A DNA stretch of 64,000 bases from an uncultured Roseobacter sp. (GCF_947495025.1 NZ_CANLXG010000002.1:682001-746000); one strand, 5' to 3'. Counted from the first letter of the stretch, positions 1 to 9,228 are shown. The notes: generated from the letters alone by a model not told the origin. Numbers and translations are program-made.

Positions 1-1
1 C

Positions 2-1501
2 GAAGGTCTGGGGGACGCTATAGCAGTGATCGGCGACGGCTCGATGAGCGCTGGCATGGCCTATGAGGCGATGAACAACGCCGGTCACCTCAAAAAGCGC
101 CTGATCGTCATTCTGAACGACAACGAAATGTCGATTGCCCCGCCTGTGGGGGCCATGTCTTCCTATCTCAGCCGCCTCTACGCCGAAGAACCGTTCCAGG
201 ACTTCAAAGCCGCTGCCAAAGGTGCGGTCAGCCTGTTGCCGGAACCCTTCCGCGAAGGCGCGAAACGCGCCAGGGATGTGCTCAAGGGAATGGCCGTCGG
301 CAATACGCTCTTTGAACAGCTGGGCTTTTCATACCTCGGCCCGATCGACGGTCACGACATGGATCAGCTGCTGCCTGTTCTGCGCACGGTAAAATCGCGC
401 GCCACCGGTCCTATTCTGATCCACGTCCTGACCAAAAAGGGCAAAGGATACGCGCCTGCGGAAACCGCGCGCGACAAAGGCCACGCGACCGCAAAATTCG
501 ATGTGGTCACAGGCGAGCAGAAAAAAGCGCCGTCCAACGCGCCGAGTTATACAAAGGTCTTTGCCGAAAGCCTGCTGCAGGAGGCGGCGGGCGACGACAA
601 AATCTGCGCGGTCACAGCGGCGATGCCAGACGGTACCGGTCTGAACCTGTTTGCCGAACGCTATCCCAGCCGGTGCTTTGACGTGGGCATCGCCGAACAG
701 CACGGTGTTACTTTCTCTGCGGCCCTTGCGGCGGGCGGGATGAAGCCATTCTGCGCGATGTATTCCACATTCCTGCAACGCGGGTACGACCAGGTGGTGC
801 ATGACGTAGCGATCCAGCGCCTGCCCGTCCGCTTTGCCATTGACCGCGCCGGTCTTGTGGGGGCCGATGGGGCCACCCATGCCGGTTCGTTCGACATCGG
901 GTATCTGAGCAATCTGCCCGGATTTGTGGTTATGGCTGCCGCGGATGAAGCAGAGCTGAAACACATGGTTGCGACCGCCGCCGCGCACGATGACGGCCCG
1001 ATTGCCTTCCGGTTCCCGCGCGGTGAAGGCAAGGGTGTCGACATGCCCGAGCGTGGCGAGGTGCTGGAGATCGGCAAGGGCCGGATCATCGCAAAGGGCG
1101 CGCGCGTCGCATTGCTGTCCTTTGGAACACGTCTCGCGGAAACCGAAGAGGCCGCCGAGGCCCTGCTCGCCCGGGGGATATCCCCAACCATTGCCGACGC
1201 CCGGTTTGCCAAACCGCTCGACAGGGATCTCATTCTGCAGCTGGCCGCAGATCATGAAGCGCTTATCACCATCGAGGAAGGTGCCGTGGGCGGCTTTGGC
1301 AGCCATGTCTCGCAGCTGCTGGCCGAGGAAGGCGTTTTTGATAACGGCCTGAAATTCCGCTCCATGGTCCTGCCGGATATCTTTATCGACCAGGCCAGCC
1401 CGGCAGACATGTATGCTGTTGCAGGCATGAACGCCGCAGATATCGAAAGCAAAGTGCTGTCGGTGCTGGGCATCGCGCAGATCGGCGAGGCGCGGGCCTA
1501 G
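2..1501 (+). CDS. dxs: 1-deoxy-D-xylulose-5-phosphate synthase (5'-truncated by window edge)
   Basis: Thiamine-diphosphate enzyme that condenses pyruvate and glyceraldehyde 3-phosphate to DXP, the first step of the MEP isoprenoid pathway. The reading frame is open from base 2 and begins at the ThDP/Mg motif [18 protein letters not shown], with the NDNEMSI segment about 25 residues later. By comparison with the family (about 620-640 residues) roughly the first 150 residues lie outside the window. The transketolase-type pyrimidine domain ([17 protein letters not shown]) and the C-terminal domain are intact to the stop. The stop overlaps the stop of the convergent minus-strand epimerase gene by 4 bp. 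Confidence 0.97.
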   Translation, partial: EGLGDAIAVIGDGSMSAGMAYEAMNNAGHLKKRLIVILNDNEMSIAPPVGAMSSYLSRLYAEEPFQDFKAAAKGAVSLLPEPFREGAKRARDVLKGMAVGNTLFEQLGFSYLGPIDGHDMDQLLPVLRTVKSRATGPILIHVLTKKGKGYAPAETARDKGHATAKFDVVTGEQKKAPSNAPSYTKVFAESLLQEAAGDDKICAVTAAMPDGTGLNLFAERYPSRCFDVGIAEQHGVTFSAALAAGGMKPFCAMYSTFLQRGYDQVVHDVAIQRLPVRFAIDRAGLVGADGATHAGSFDIGYLSNLPGFVVMAAADEAELKHMVATAAAHDDGPIAFRFPRGEGKGVDMPERGEVLEIGKGRIIAKGARVALLSFGTRLAETEEAAEALLARGISPTIADARFAKPLDRDLILQLAADHEALITIEEGAVGGFGSHVSQLLAEEGVFDNGLKFRSMVLPDIFIDQASPADMYAVAGMNAADIESKVLSVLGIAQIGEARA

Positions 1502-2352
1502 TCCTCCTGCGCCAGCATCTGCTGCAAACCGGTGCGATAGTCGGGATAGATCAGCTCGACACCCAGCTCATTAAGAATGAGGTCGTTGCGCACTTTTTTG
1601 CTCTCGGCATAAAAGCTGCGCGCCATGGGTGTCATATCGGCCTCATCGAAATTCACCGTCGGAGGCAGCGGCACGCCCAACAGCTCTGCCGCATAGGCCA
1701 GCACGTCCTGCGGCGGTGCCGGATCATTGTCACAGACGTTGTAGATCGCTCCCGGACGCGGACGCCGCATCGACGCCTCAAGTACCTGCGCGATATCGTC
1801 GACATGGATGCGCGAAAACACCTGACCCTCTTTGATAATCCGCCGCGCGGTCCCGCTCCGCACCTTTGCAAAAGGGCCGCGCCCGGGTCCATAAATCCCC
1901 GCAAGCCGGAAGATATGCAGCGGCAGACCGGGAACATCCCGCCAGGCCGCCTCGGCCTCAACGCGGGCCTGCCCGCGCTTTGTCGCAGGGGTCAGGGCTG
2001 CGGTCTCGTCGACCCAGCCACCGTGATGATCCCCGTAAACGCCCGTGGTAGACAGATATCCGGCCCATTCAAACCCGCTGGCCGCCGCCTCAACCGCCGC
2101 ACGGCATTCCGCCAGAACGGGGTCGCCATCCGGCCCGGGGCCTGCTGAAATCAGCAGGGCATCGGCGGCCCGCAGGTGTTCCGAAAGATCGCTGCCTGGC
2201 CAGATCAGCGGCGCCACGCCGGTCTGCCGGATGGCTTCTGCCTTTTCCTCAGACCGCGTTGTTCCGATCACGCGCCAGCCCTGCGGCACCAGACGGGCCG
2301 CCAGAGCGCGTGCACTGAACCCATGGCCAAGAGAAAGAAGCGTTTTGCTCAT
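1498..2352 (-). CDS. SDR-family NAD(P)-dependent epimerase/oxidoreductase (YeeZ-like)
   Basis: Extended short-chain dehydrogenase fold of 284 residues starting at the ATG at 2352 ([18 protein letters not shown]). The open frame extends further upstream, but those codons lie inside the preceding enoyl-CoA hydratase gene in another frame. A GHGFSA nucleotide-binding loop follows strand 1, and the segment [16 protein letters not shown] resembles the catalytic YxxxK-less YeeZ/NAD-epimerase type. The substrate is unknown. It lies 43 bp downstream of the enoyl-CoA hydratase and may be the last gene of that operon, although this protein type often occurs alone near unrelated genes. Confidence 0.8.
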   Translation of the reverse strand: MSKTLLSLGHGFSARALAARLVPQGWRVIGTTRSEEKAEAIRQTGVAPLIWPGSDLSEHLRAADALLISAGPGPDGDPVLAECRAAVEAAASGFEWAGYLSTTGVYGDHHGGWVDETAALTPATKRGQARVEAEAAWRDVPGLPLHIFRLAGIYGPGRGPFAKVRSGTARRIIKEGQVFSRIHVDDIAQVLEASMRRPRPGAIYNVCDNDPAPPQDVLAYAAELLGVPLPPTVNFDEADMTPMARSFYAESKKVRNDLILNELGVELIYPDYRTGLQQMLAQED

Positions 2353-2395
2353 ATCCGGAAAGTGACCCTCACAGGCGCGATGCGCAAGCCCGGTT

Positions 2396-3175
2396 TCAGC
2401 GTCCTTTCCAGACAGGATCCCGTTTTTCCGCAAAGGCGCGCGCGCCTTCCAGCTGGTCCTCGGAAGCATAAAGCCGGTCAACCGTCGCGAGCTGCCGGCC
2501 AGTGATACGGTTCATGGCATCCTGAAACTTTGCGTCCTCGGCATCGCGTACGATCTCTTTGATCGCCGCATAGACCAGCGGCGGACCCGATGCCAGCAGG
2601 TCGGCCAGAGCACGCGCGCGGTCCATCAGATCGGCTGCCGGCAGAATTTCGTTCACCAGGCCCCAGTGTTTCGCCTCCGCCGCGTCAAACCAGCGCCCCG
2701 TCAGCAAAAGCTCCATTGCAATGTGATAGGGGATGCGTTTCGGCAGTTTGACCGAAGCGGCGTCCGCAACTGTTCCGGATCGAATTTCAGGAAGCGCGAA
2801 CTGAGCGTGATCTGCGGCCAGGATCATATCCGCACTCAGCGCCAGTTCCAGACCGCCCCCGCAGGCGATCCCGTTCACCGCCGCAATCACCGGTTTGTTG
2901 AGGTCGCGCAGCTCCTGCAGACCACCAAATCCGCCGACGCCATAATCACCATCTACGGCGTCACCATCTGCCGCCGCCTTGAGATCCCATCCCGGGCAGA
3001 AAAACCGGTCACCTCCACCGGTAATGATCGCAACACGCAGATCCGGATCATCCCGGAATGCAGCGAAAACCTCCCCCATCTGCCGGGACGTCTGCAGATC
3101 GATCGCATTGGCCTTGGGGCGGTCCAGGGTGACCTCGAAAACCGCTCCGCGGGTTTCTGTTCTGATCGGGTTCAT
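2396..3175 (-). CDS. Enoyl-CoA hydratase/isomerase family protein (crotonase, CaiD-like)
   Basis: A 259-residue crotonase-fold protein. Two consecutive ATGs occur (3178 and 3175). AGGAG lies 5 bases upstream of the second, so 3175 is chosen. The oxyanion-hole segment (DRFFCPGWDLKA, then GIACGGG) and both glutamates expected of hydratases are present (GGGLELAL and FALPEIRSG). The segment after the second Glu (FALPEIRSGTVADAASVKLPKRI) resembles carnitinyl-CoA dehydratase CaiD more than mitochondrial ECH. It follows the ADP-forming CoA ligase with a gap of 16 bp, so it probably hydrates the enoyl-CoA made by the ligase and acyl-CoA dehydrogenase of the same operon. The actual substrate is unknown. 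Confidence 0.88.
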   Translation of the reverse strand: MNPIRTETRGAVFEVTLDRPKANAIDLQTSRQMGEVFAAFRDDPDLRVAIITGGGDRFFCPGWDLKAAADGDAVDGDYGVGGFGGLQELRDLNKPVIAAVNGIACGGGLELALSADMILAADHAQFALPEIRSGTVADAASVKLPKRIPYHIAMELLLTGRWFDAAEAKHWGLVNEILPAADLMDRARALADLLASGPPLVYAAIKEIVRDAEDAKFQDAMNRITGRQLATVDRLYASEDQLEGARAFAEKRDPVWKGR

Positions 3176-3191
3176 CATTGCTCCTGTTCGT

Positions 3192-5213
3192 TTACTCCGG
3201 CGCCAGCACGACCAGCGCGTCAGCAGCCACTGCCGACTGCTGCGTACAGATGAGCGGGTTGACCTCAGCTTCGCTGATCCGGTCAGCCAGCGCAATCACG
3301 GTCTCCTGCAGGGCCAGTATGGCGGAAACAATTGCCGGCAGGTCCGCCGCGGGCCTGCCACGATAGCCCTGCAATACCGGCCAGCAGCGCAGTCGCCGGA
3401 GTGCATCACCGATCTGTGCAGTACTGGCAGGCACCAGCAGCGACACGCGGTCCTGCAAAAGCTCTGCCGTGACACCACCGGCGGCTATCGACAGCACAAA
3501 TCCATGTGCCGCGTCGCGCGTGATACCGATCAGCAGCTCTGTGACACTGTCGCCCACCATTTCCTCGATCAGGTAAGCCGGCATCCCCATGCTCGCCACA
3601 GCACCCGGTAATTCGCAGTGCGACAACCCCAGACGCACACCACCGCTTTCTGATTTGTGCGCGTCACCCAGGGTTTTGACCACCAGCGGCGCCAGAAGAT
3701 TGGCCGCCAGGCTCTCAGGACTGTCAGTTTCGGTACCTCTGACAAAGCGCGGGACAGGCATGCCATACTCTGCCAGCAACGATTTGCCCTCCGCCTCCGT
3801 CAATATCTGCCCGGCCCGATCAGGGCCCGGGCTCAGCGGCGGATCCGCCTCTGGCGCTCGGCACCTCGCAGCCGCTTCTGCTGCGTGCACTGCCTCGGAC
3901 AGACCACAGAGGGGAACCACACCACCAGCCATCAGTTCCAGGGCCACATCGTCCGGCATCAGTTCCGGCAGGGTGGCCGCCACGGCAACAGGGCATTTTC
4001 CGGCTTTGCCCACTGCAAGTGCCGCCGCTGTCGCGCTCGCCCAGTCGCTGGCATCTGTATGAGGATAATCCACGATGATCACCAGAAGCCCGATGTGATC
4101 TGCCGCCATCGGCAGCCATGCATCGATCATCCGGTCCACATCCCCCCAGATATACGTGTGGTAATCCAGCGGGTTGGCCAGAGCCACCATCGGACCCAGC
4201 GCGTCTGCCAGTGCCGTCGTCTGATCTGGTAACAATGCCGGGAAATACACATCGCACCCCTCGGCAGTGTCCGCGATCAGGCTGGCTTCACCACCTGAGC
4301 AACTGATCGAGGACAGCGCGCGCGATTTCAGCGGGCCGGCGGAATGCAGCACCTTGAGTGTCTCGAGAAAGGTCGGAAGATCCCCGACACGCGGAATACC
4401 AAGATATTCCAGCAATGCCTGTGCCCCTGCGTCGCTTCCGGCCATTGATGCTGTATGCGAGACCGTCGCGCGGCGCGCCTGCTCGGACGCACCGGCTTTC
4501 AGAGCGACAAGCGGCACACCACGCTCGAACGCGCGCCGCGCCACTCTGTGCCAGGCCGACGGATCGCCAAACCCTTCAATATGCAGGCCAATTGCCGTAA
4601 CGCGCGGATCGTCCAGTAGCGCCATGGCGATGTCTGCCTGCGAGGTCTGTGCCATATTCCCACAGGTGACGACCATACCAAGGGGCAAGGCGCGTTTCTG
4701 CATGGTCAGATTAATCGCGATATTCGAGCTTTGGGTCAGAATGGCGACACCGCTCTCACAGGGCCGGCATCCATGCTGATCCGGCCAGAGCAGCGCGCCG
4801 TCGAACGCATTGATATACCCGTAGCAGTTCGGTCCGAGGACGGGCATATCACCGGCGGCCATGATCAGCTCCGCCTGAAGACCTCCGGCTTCTGTGTCTT
4901 CATTGCCCGCCTCCGAAAATCCCGAGGCAAAACAGACCGCCCCTCTGGCTCCCATTCCGGACAGTTCCCGGATGACCCCGACAGTCTGGTGGCGGTTCAC
5001 GCCGACAAAGACTGCGTCCGGGGGTGCAGGCAGATCACCCACCGTGCTGAAGGCGGTCACCCCCTCGACAGGATCAGGGCGCGGATGAACGCGCCAGACA
5101 TCGCCATCAAAGCCCATGAGACGCAACTGGCGCAGAACCTGACGGCACCAGTTACCGCCGCCGATCACTGCGACAGAGCGCGGCCGCAACAAACGCGAAA
5201 GATCACGGCGCAC
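3192..5213 (-). CDS. ADP-forming acyl-CoA synthetase (fused alpha-beta, acetate-CoA ligase family)
   Basis: A 673-residue NDP-forming acyl-CoA ligase: N-terminal CoA-binding Rossmann domain (SVAVIGGGNWCRQVL), succinyl-CoA-ligase-like domains, and a C-terminal ATP-grasp domain (EAEGKSLLAEYGMPVP, then PLVVKTLGDAHKSESGGV). His253 in TVSHTASMAG matches the phosphohistidine of this family. The start is a GTG at 5213, preceded by a GGGGGA stretch. It would activate a carboxylic acid to its CoA thioester with ATP to ADP + Pi. It sits between an acyl-CoA dehydrogenase (55 bp upstream) and an enoyl-CoA hydratase (16 bp downstream), which fits activation followed by a beta-oxidation-like round. Confidence 0.9.
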   Translation of the reverse strand: MRRDLSRLLRPRSVAVIGGGNWCRQVLRQLRLMGFDGDVWRVHPRPDPVEGVTAFSTVGDLPAPPDAVFVGVNRHQTVGVIRELSGMGARGAVCFASGFSEAGNEDTEAGGLQAELIMAAGDMPVLGPNCYGYINAFDGALLWPDQHGCRPCESGVAILTQSSNIAINLTMQKRALPLGMVVTCGNMAQTSQADIAMALLDDPRVTAIGLHIEGFGDPSAWHRVARRAFERGVPLVALKAGASEQARRATVSHTASMAGSDAGAQALLEYLGIPRVGDLPTFLETLKVLHSAGPLKSRALSSISCSGGEASLIADTAEGCDVYFPALLPDQTTALADALGPMVALANPLDYHTYIWGDVDRMIDAWLPMAADHIGLLVIIVDYPHTDASDWASATAAALAVGKAGKCPVAVAATLPELMPDDVALELMAGGVVPLCGLSEAVHAAEAAARCRAPEADPPLSPGPDRAGQILTEAEGKSLLAEYGMPVPRFVRGTETDSPESLAANLLAPLVVKTLGDAHKSESGGVRLGLSHCELPGAVASMGMPAYLIEEMVGDSVTELLIGITRDAAHGFVLSIAAGGVTAELLQDRVSLLVPASTAQIGDALRRLRCWPVLQGYRGRPAADLPAIVSAILALQETVIALADRISEAEVNPLICTQQSAVAADALVVLAPE

Positions 5214-5268
5214 GGGTAATCCCCCGGCATCTACTGGCCCCTGAGTTCTTCACCGAAAGCATAACGGC

Positions 5269-6429
5269 TCAGGCTCCCAGCGCCCGCAGGAGGTCCCGGC
5301 TGATGATGTGGCGCTGTATCTCCGAGGTGCCATCCCAGATCCGCTCGACACGTGCATCGCGCCAGAACCGCTCCAGCGGATAGTCATCCATCAGACCCAT
5401 GCCGCCGTGCACCTGGATCGCCGCATCTGTGACCCGTGCCAGCATCTCAGAAGCATAGAGTTTTGCACTCGCGATCTCCCGGTTCGCCGGCAGGTCTTTG
5501 TCCAGACGGTCTGCAGAGGCCAGCGTCAGCAGGTCCGCCGCATCAATCTCGGTGATCATATCCGCGAGCTGAAAGCTCACGCCCTGGAATTTTCCGATTT
5601 TCTGGCCAAACTGTTCGCGCTCGGCCGCGTAGGTCAGCGCATAGTCAAACACGCGCCGCGCCCGGCCCACCGACATCGCGGCAACGGTGATGCGTGTGGC
5701 ATAGAGCCATGTGTTCATCACCTCAAACCCGCCATCAACCGCGCCCAGCACCTGAGCATCCGGCAGGCGGCAGTCGTCGAAATCAAGGATCATGTTTTTG
5801 TAGCCGCGGTGGCTGACGGATTTATACCCGTCCCGGATCGTGAAGCCCGGCGTGCCGCGATCGACCAGAAAGGCGGTGATCCGCTTCTTCGGTCCCTTTG
5901 GTGTCTGATCCTCGCCGGTCGCAATAAATACAATGATGAAATCGGCATGTTCCGCACCGGAAATGAAATGCTTGGTGCCATTCACAACCCAGTCACCGCC
6001 ATCACGCACGGCCGCACATTTCATGCCCCGCACGTCCGATCCTGCCCCGGGCTCTGTCATCGCCAGAGCATCCATACGCTCGCCGCGCACGGCTGGTAGC
6101 AGATAGCGCTCCACCTGGTCGCCCTCGCAGGCCATCAGGATATTCTGCGGCCGGCCAAAGAAATGGTTCAGCGCCATGGAACCACGACCCAGCTCGCGCT
6201 CCACGATAGCAAACTCCAGATGGTTCAGGCCCGCACAGCCCACACTTTCAGGGAAGTTGCAGGCATAAAACCCCAGGTCGATGGTCTTTTGTCTGATCTC
6301 CTGCGCGATCTCTTCAGGCACTTCACCGGTCCGTTCAACCAGTTCCTCATGCGGATAGATCTCGTTTTCAACAAAACTGCGGACGGTCTCCGCAATCATC
6401 TGATGCTCATCAGAAAGCCCGTAGTGCAT
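5269..6429 (-). CDS. Acyl-CoA dehydrogenase family protein
   Basis: A 386-residue FAD-dependent acyl-CoA dehydrogenase. The FAD/substrate loop AMTEPGAGSDVRG, the CaiA/SCAD-like central segment (AAEREQFGQKIGKFQGVSFQLADM) and the C-terminal IWDGTSEIQRHIISRDLLR are all present. At the position where short- and medium-chain enzymes carry the catalytic Glu (YEGT/WEGT), this protein has Asp366. Its ATG shares one base with the stop of the preceding hydroxylase gene (TAATG), showing tight translational coupling. It likely introduces the alpha,beta double bond in a CoA ester made by the downstream ligase. Confidence 0.93.
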   Translation of the reverse strand: MHYGLSDEHQMIAETVRSFVENEIYPHEELVERTGEVPEEIAQEIRQKTIDLGFYACNFPESVGCAGLNHLEFAIVERELGRGSMALNHFFGRPQNILMACEGDQVERYLLPAVRGERMDALAMTEPGAGSDVRGMKCAAVRDGGDWVVNGTKHFISGAEHADFIIVFIATGEDQTPKGPKKRITAFLVDRGTPGFTIRDGYKSVSHRGYKNMILDFDDCRLPDAQVLGAVDGGFEVMNTWLYATRITVAAMSVGRARRVFDYALTYAAEREQFGQKIGKFQGVSFQLADMITEIDAADLLTLASADRLDKDLPANREIASAKLYASEMLARVTDAAIQVHGGMGLMDDYPLERFWRDARVERIWDGTSEIQRHIISRDLLRALGA

Positions 6430-7397
6430 TATCTTTTCCTTGCCTGCAGACGCGCCTTCATGGCCGCTTTACCTGCGTCAGTACCATCGTGAAACGAGCC
6501 AAAGAGCTTGTCCCAGGGCACATCCAGATTGCCGTAGTTCACCTCAAAGTACCGGTGGTGCAGCTGGTGGTGAAAGTTTCCCAGATGCATGCGCTTTCTG
6601 TTCCGGAACACCAGCCCCTCGAACCCGGTGTGCGAGGTGATCGCGAGCAGTCCGTAAAACATCAGATGAAAAATCAGATGCACGGGGTGTGTGGGCAGCA
6701 CCAGATGAATGATCACCGTGCCGAAATAGAACAGATGCTCGACCGGGTGCATCGACAGCCCGGACCAGGGCCCGATATCCGTGTTGCGGTGGTGCAGCGC
6801 ATGAAAGCGGTAAAACAGGTCCGTGTGCAGCAGCCGGTGAATCCAGTAAAAGTAAAAACTCTCCCAGATCGGTATCAGAAAGAAAAAGGCGACAAACCAG
6901 ACCGGGTTTGCGGCAAAGCTCGTTGATGGCACGACCCCGTTGGCCAGACCCCACCAGATCAGCGCCTCCAGAAGCGACCAGACGGTCACGCCCGAAGCCA
7001 GCGTCCAGATCATGTTGTCCTTCACCTGGTCGTTCAGTGTGAACATCCGGCCCTTGCGCGGAAAGGGGCGCGGATCGTATTTCAGGTTTTCGCCCTGCAC
7101 CGCGTAGCGGTGAAACCACAGGTGCAGCGTCCCGGCCACGACCGAGACGATCACAAAATTCCGCACCCAGATCAGTGCGATCCACCCGGGCGCCAGGCGG
7201 GCGGTCTGTTCCAGCGTCGGGCTGGCCACCTGCCAGGTCGCAAAGGCGAGGCCCAGGATTGCCATGTTGATCGTCAGGAAAAACCAGCTGTCCGTGTACC
7301 ATTTCAGCGCAGCCAGCGGTTTCGGCGGCCATTGCCACAGCGGCGAGACCTCGATCGCGCCATCTGGGCGGTAATTCCATTCCTGTCGGGCGCTCAT
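6429..7397 (-). CDS. Sterol desaturase/fatty acid hydroxylase family membrane protein (copy 2)
   Basis: A 322-residue integral membrane di-iron oxygenase of the fatty acid hydroxylase superfamily. The histidine clusters are HRLLH (HX3H), HALHH (HX2HH), HPVEH and FHHQLHHRYFE (HX2HH), between hydrophobic segments near residues 35-60, 75-100, 130-150 and 165-185. The start ATG overlaps the stop of the first copy by 4 bp (ATGA). It is clearly paralogous to that neighbour throughout (shared WPPKPLAALKWYTDSW / WPPEPRAVVKWYAAYW type motifs). The superfamily hydroxylates or desaturates lipids, sterols and ether lipids. The substrate here cannot be read from sequence. Confidence 0.9.
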   Translation of the reverse strand: MSARQEWNYRPDGAIEVSPLWQWPPKPLAALKWYTDSWFFLTINMAILGLAFATWQVASPTLEQTARLAPGWIALIWVRNFVIVSVVAGTLHLWFHRYAVQGENLKYDPRPFPRKGRMFTLNDQVKDNMIWTLASGVTVWSLLEALIWWGLANGVVPSTSFAANPVWFVAFFFLIPIWESFYFYWIHRLLHTDLFYRFHALHHRNTDIGPWSGLSMHPVEHLFYFGTVIIHLVLPTHPVHLIFHLMFYGLLAITSHTGFEGLVFRNRKRMHLGNFHHQLHHRYFEVNYGNLDVPWDKLFGSFHDGTDAGKAAMKARLQARKR

Positions 7398-8386
7398 GTG
7401 TACATCTGCTTTTTGCGCGCGCGGGTCTCGGCAGTAGCCTGTTCGGATCCATCATGGAAAGACCCGAACCACCGGTCCCAGGGCATTTCTACAGTGCCGT
7501 AGTTGCATTCAAAATAGCGGTGGTGCAGCTGGTGGAAAAAATCACCCATCTTTGCCCGCTCACGTTCCCGGACGACCAGTTGGTCAAAGCCCGAATGGGA
7601 AAAGACCGGGTGAACCGACTGCATGTACCCGTGAAAGAGCACGTGTATCGGATGGCTGGGTACCACCAGATGAATCAGGAAGTTGGTGTAGAACAGAAAA
7701 TGCTCAACGGGGTGCATCGAAATCCCCGACCAGGGCCCGACATTGACGTTCCGGTGATGCAGTGCATGGGCGATTTTATATAGCGCTGGCACATGCAGCA
7801 GGCGGTGCACCCAGTAAAAATGAAAGCTGGACCAGATCACCAGAAGCGGGAACATCAGCACAAACCAGACGGGGTTTTCCGGAAACAGAAAGGACGGCGC
7901 CCAGCCGTTGGCCATGGCCCAGAACACCAGCCACTGGGCAATCGTCCACTGCGTTACACCGCTGGCCAGCGACCAGAACACATTGTCTGCCACCTGGTTG
8001 CGGAAGGTAAAGATGCCGTTGTCCCGCGCCAGATCCCGCGGGTCATATTTGGTGCGCTTGTCCTGCGCACGCCAGTGATAGAGCCACATGTGCAACCCGC
8101 CTGCGCAGATCAGCATCGGCAGCAGGTTGGCCAGCCAGACCCGGACCATCCAGCCGGGCGCGAATGTCTGCATCTCGCCCAGCGCGGGCAGCAGCGCAAA
8201 CCAGATCGCGACAGACAGGATCACCGTAACCGTCGTCGTGGATAACGCCAGCCAGTAGGCGGCATACCATTTCACAACCGCACGCGGTTCGGGCGGCCAG
8301 GAAAAAAGCGGGTTGCTGGCCACCGCCCTGCCCGGATGGTAATGCCAGCGCGCCGCCTCGCCGCCCGCATCGAAATCAGCTGGCAT
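7394..8386 (-). CDS. Sterol desaturase/fatty acid hydroxylase family membrane protein (copy 1)
   Basis: A 330-residue paralogue of the next gene, with the same di-iron histidine clusters (HRLLH, HALHH, HPVEH, FHQLHHRYFE) and membrane segments. The start at 8386 (MPADFDAGGEAARWHY) overlaps the class II aldolase stop by 11 bp. The frame is open further upstream, but that stretch is the aldolase gene in a different frame. Tandem conservation of all metal ligands argues that both copies are active. They may form a heteromer or act on successive positions (inference). Confidence 0.9.
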   Translation of the reverse strand: MPADFDAGGEAARWHYHPGRAVASNPLFSWPPEPRAVVKWYAAYWLALSTTTVTVILSVAIWFALLPALGEMQTFAPGWMVRVWLANLLPMLICAGGLHMWLYHWRAQDKRTKYDPRDLARDNGIFTFRNQVADNVFWSLASGVTQWTIAQWLVFWAMANGWAPSFLFPENPVWFVLMFPLLVIWSSFHFYWVHRLLHVPALYKIAHALHHRNVNVGPWSGISMHPVEHFLFYTNFLIHLVVPSHPIHVLFHGYMQSVHPVFSHSGFDQLVVRERERAKMGDFFHQLHHRYFECNYGTVEMPWDRWFGSFHDGSEQATAETRARKKQMYT

Positions 8387-9131
8387 AGGGGGAGCCTTCT
8401 TCGTCCAGGATCGCCTTGAGCTCTGCCAGATGACGGATGTCCTGCTCGGGGTACTGTTCGATCTCCCGCGCGGTTTTCTCGGCAACCTCATCGGGCAGGA
8501 CACGCAGGGGTTTGCCGGTCTGCAGCGCCAGGATGTATGTCTGGCAGGCGCGTTCGAAATAGAACATCCGGTTGAACGTCTCGGCCACCGTGTCGCCGAT
8601 GATCATGATGCCGTGGTTGCCCATGACCATGACCTTCTTTTTCGGGTCATCAAACAGCTGCGCACAGCGCTCGCCTTCTTCCTCGAACGCCAGACCGCCA
8701 TAGTTCTCGTCGACGACGACACGGTCAAAAAACATCGCACCATTCTGATCCACGGGCGGCAGACGACTGTCTGCGAGAGAGGCAAGCGCGGTGGCATAGG
8801 GCGAATGCACGTGCATCGCACAGCGCGCATGCGGACAATGGCGGTGCAGGCCCCCGTGCAGACCCCAGGCGGTCGGGTCCGGCGCATCCGGCCCTTCGAG
8901 GGTCTCCGGATCGTTGGCATCGACGACAATCAGATCACTGGCTTTGATCCGCGAGAAATGCATCTGATTGGGGTTCATCAGGAACTTTGTGCCGTCGTCA
9001 TTAATTGCCAGGCTGAAATGGTTCGCCACAGCCTCGTGCATATTCAGCCGCACGGTCCACCGAAAGGCCGCAGCCAGATCCACACGTTCCTGCCAGTTTT
9101 CCATGTTCGGGCGCATTTCAGTGACGGACAT
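8376..9131 (-). CDS. Class II aldolase/adducin family protein
   Basis: A 251-residue zinc-dependent class II aldolase/adducin-type protein. Metal-binding histidines are visible in the HxH of AMHVHSPYATALASL and in GNHGIMIIGDT. The start at 9131 (MSVTEMRPN) is chosen because AGGAGG lies 8 bases upstream. An in-frame upstream extension lacks support. It is the first gene of the minus-strand operon and is divergent from the LysR regulator. Family members act as aldolases, epimerases, dehydratases or decarboxylases on hydroxy-acid or sugar-phosphate substrates, so the exact reaction stays open. Confidence 0.88.
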   Translation of the reverse strand: MSVTEMRPNMENWQERVDLAAAFRWTVRLNMHEAVANHFSLAINDDGTKFLMNPNQMHFSRIKASDLIVVDANDPETLEGPDAPDPTAWGLHGGLHRHCPHARCAMHVHSPYATALASLADSRLPPVDQNGAMFFDRVVVDENYGGLAFEEEGERCAQLFDDPKKKVMVMGNHGIMIIGDTVAETFNRMFYFERACQTYILALQTGKPLRVLPDEVAEKTAREIEQYPEQDIRHLAELKAILDEEGSPYAS

Positions 9132-9180
9132 GCCGGTTCCTCCTGTCAGACACGCATATCTCAGCATGGGTCCGGGCTTC

Positions 9181-9210
9181 TTGACCAACGAAAAAAATTC
9201 ACGCTATGCA
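9181..9210 (+). promoter_or_regulatory. Putative sigma-70 promoter of the lysR gene
   Basis: TTGACC (9181-9186) and TATGCA (9205-9210) are spaced by 18 bp and point toward the LysR gene at 9238. The -10 hexamer lies inside the palindromic operator at 9206-9228, which would allow the regulator to repress its own synthesis. This is a match by eye, not scored. Confidence 0.5.
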
Positions 9211-9228
9211 TTAGTTGAACTTATGCAT
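9206..9228. promoter_or_regulatory. Palindromic LysR-type operator between aldolase operon and lysR
   Basis: A 23-bp near-perfect inverted repeat: half site ATGCATTAGTT, central G, then AACTTATGCAT. Besides the centre only one position pair (7 and 17) fails to match. It contains a T-N11-A LysR box. It lies alone in the 106-bp divergent region, 75 bp upstream of the aldolase start and 9 bp upstream of the lysR start. This is the expected location for activation of the operon together with autorepression of lysR. Confidence 0.72.

Noticed and set aside
329..1306. 325-codon minus-strand frame inside dxs
   Set aside because: Shadow of the high-GC dxs codons; no ribosome-binding site and no family resemblance.
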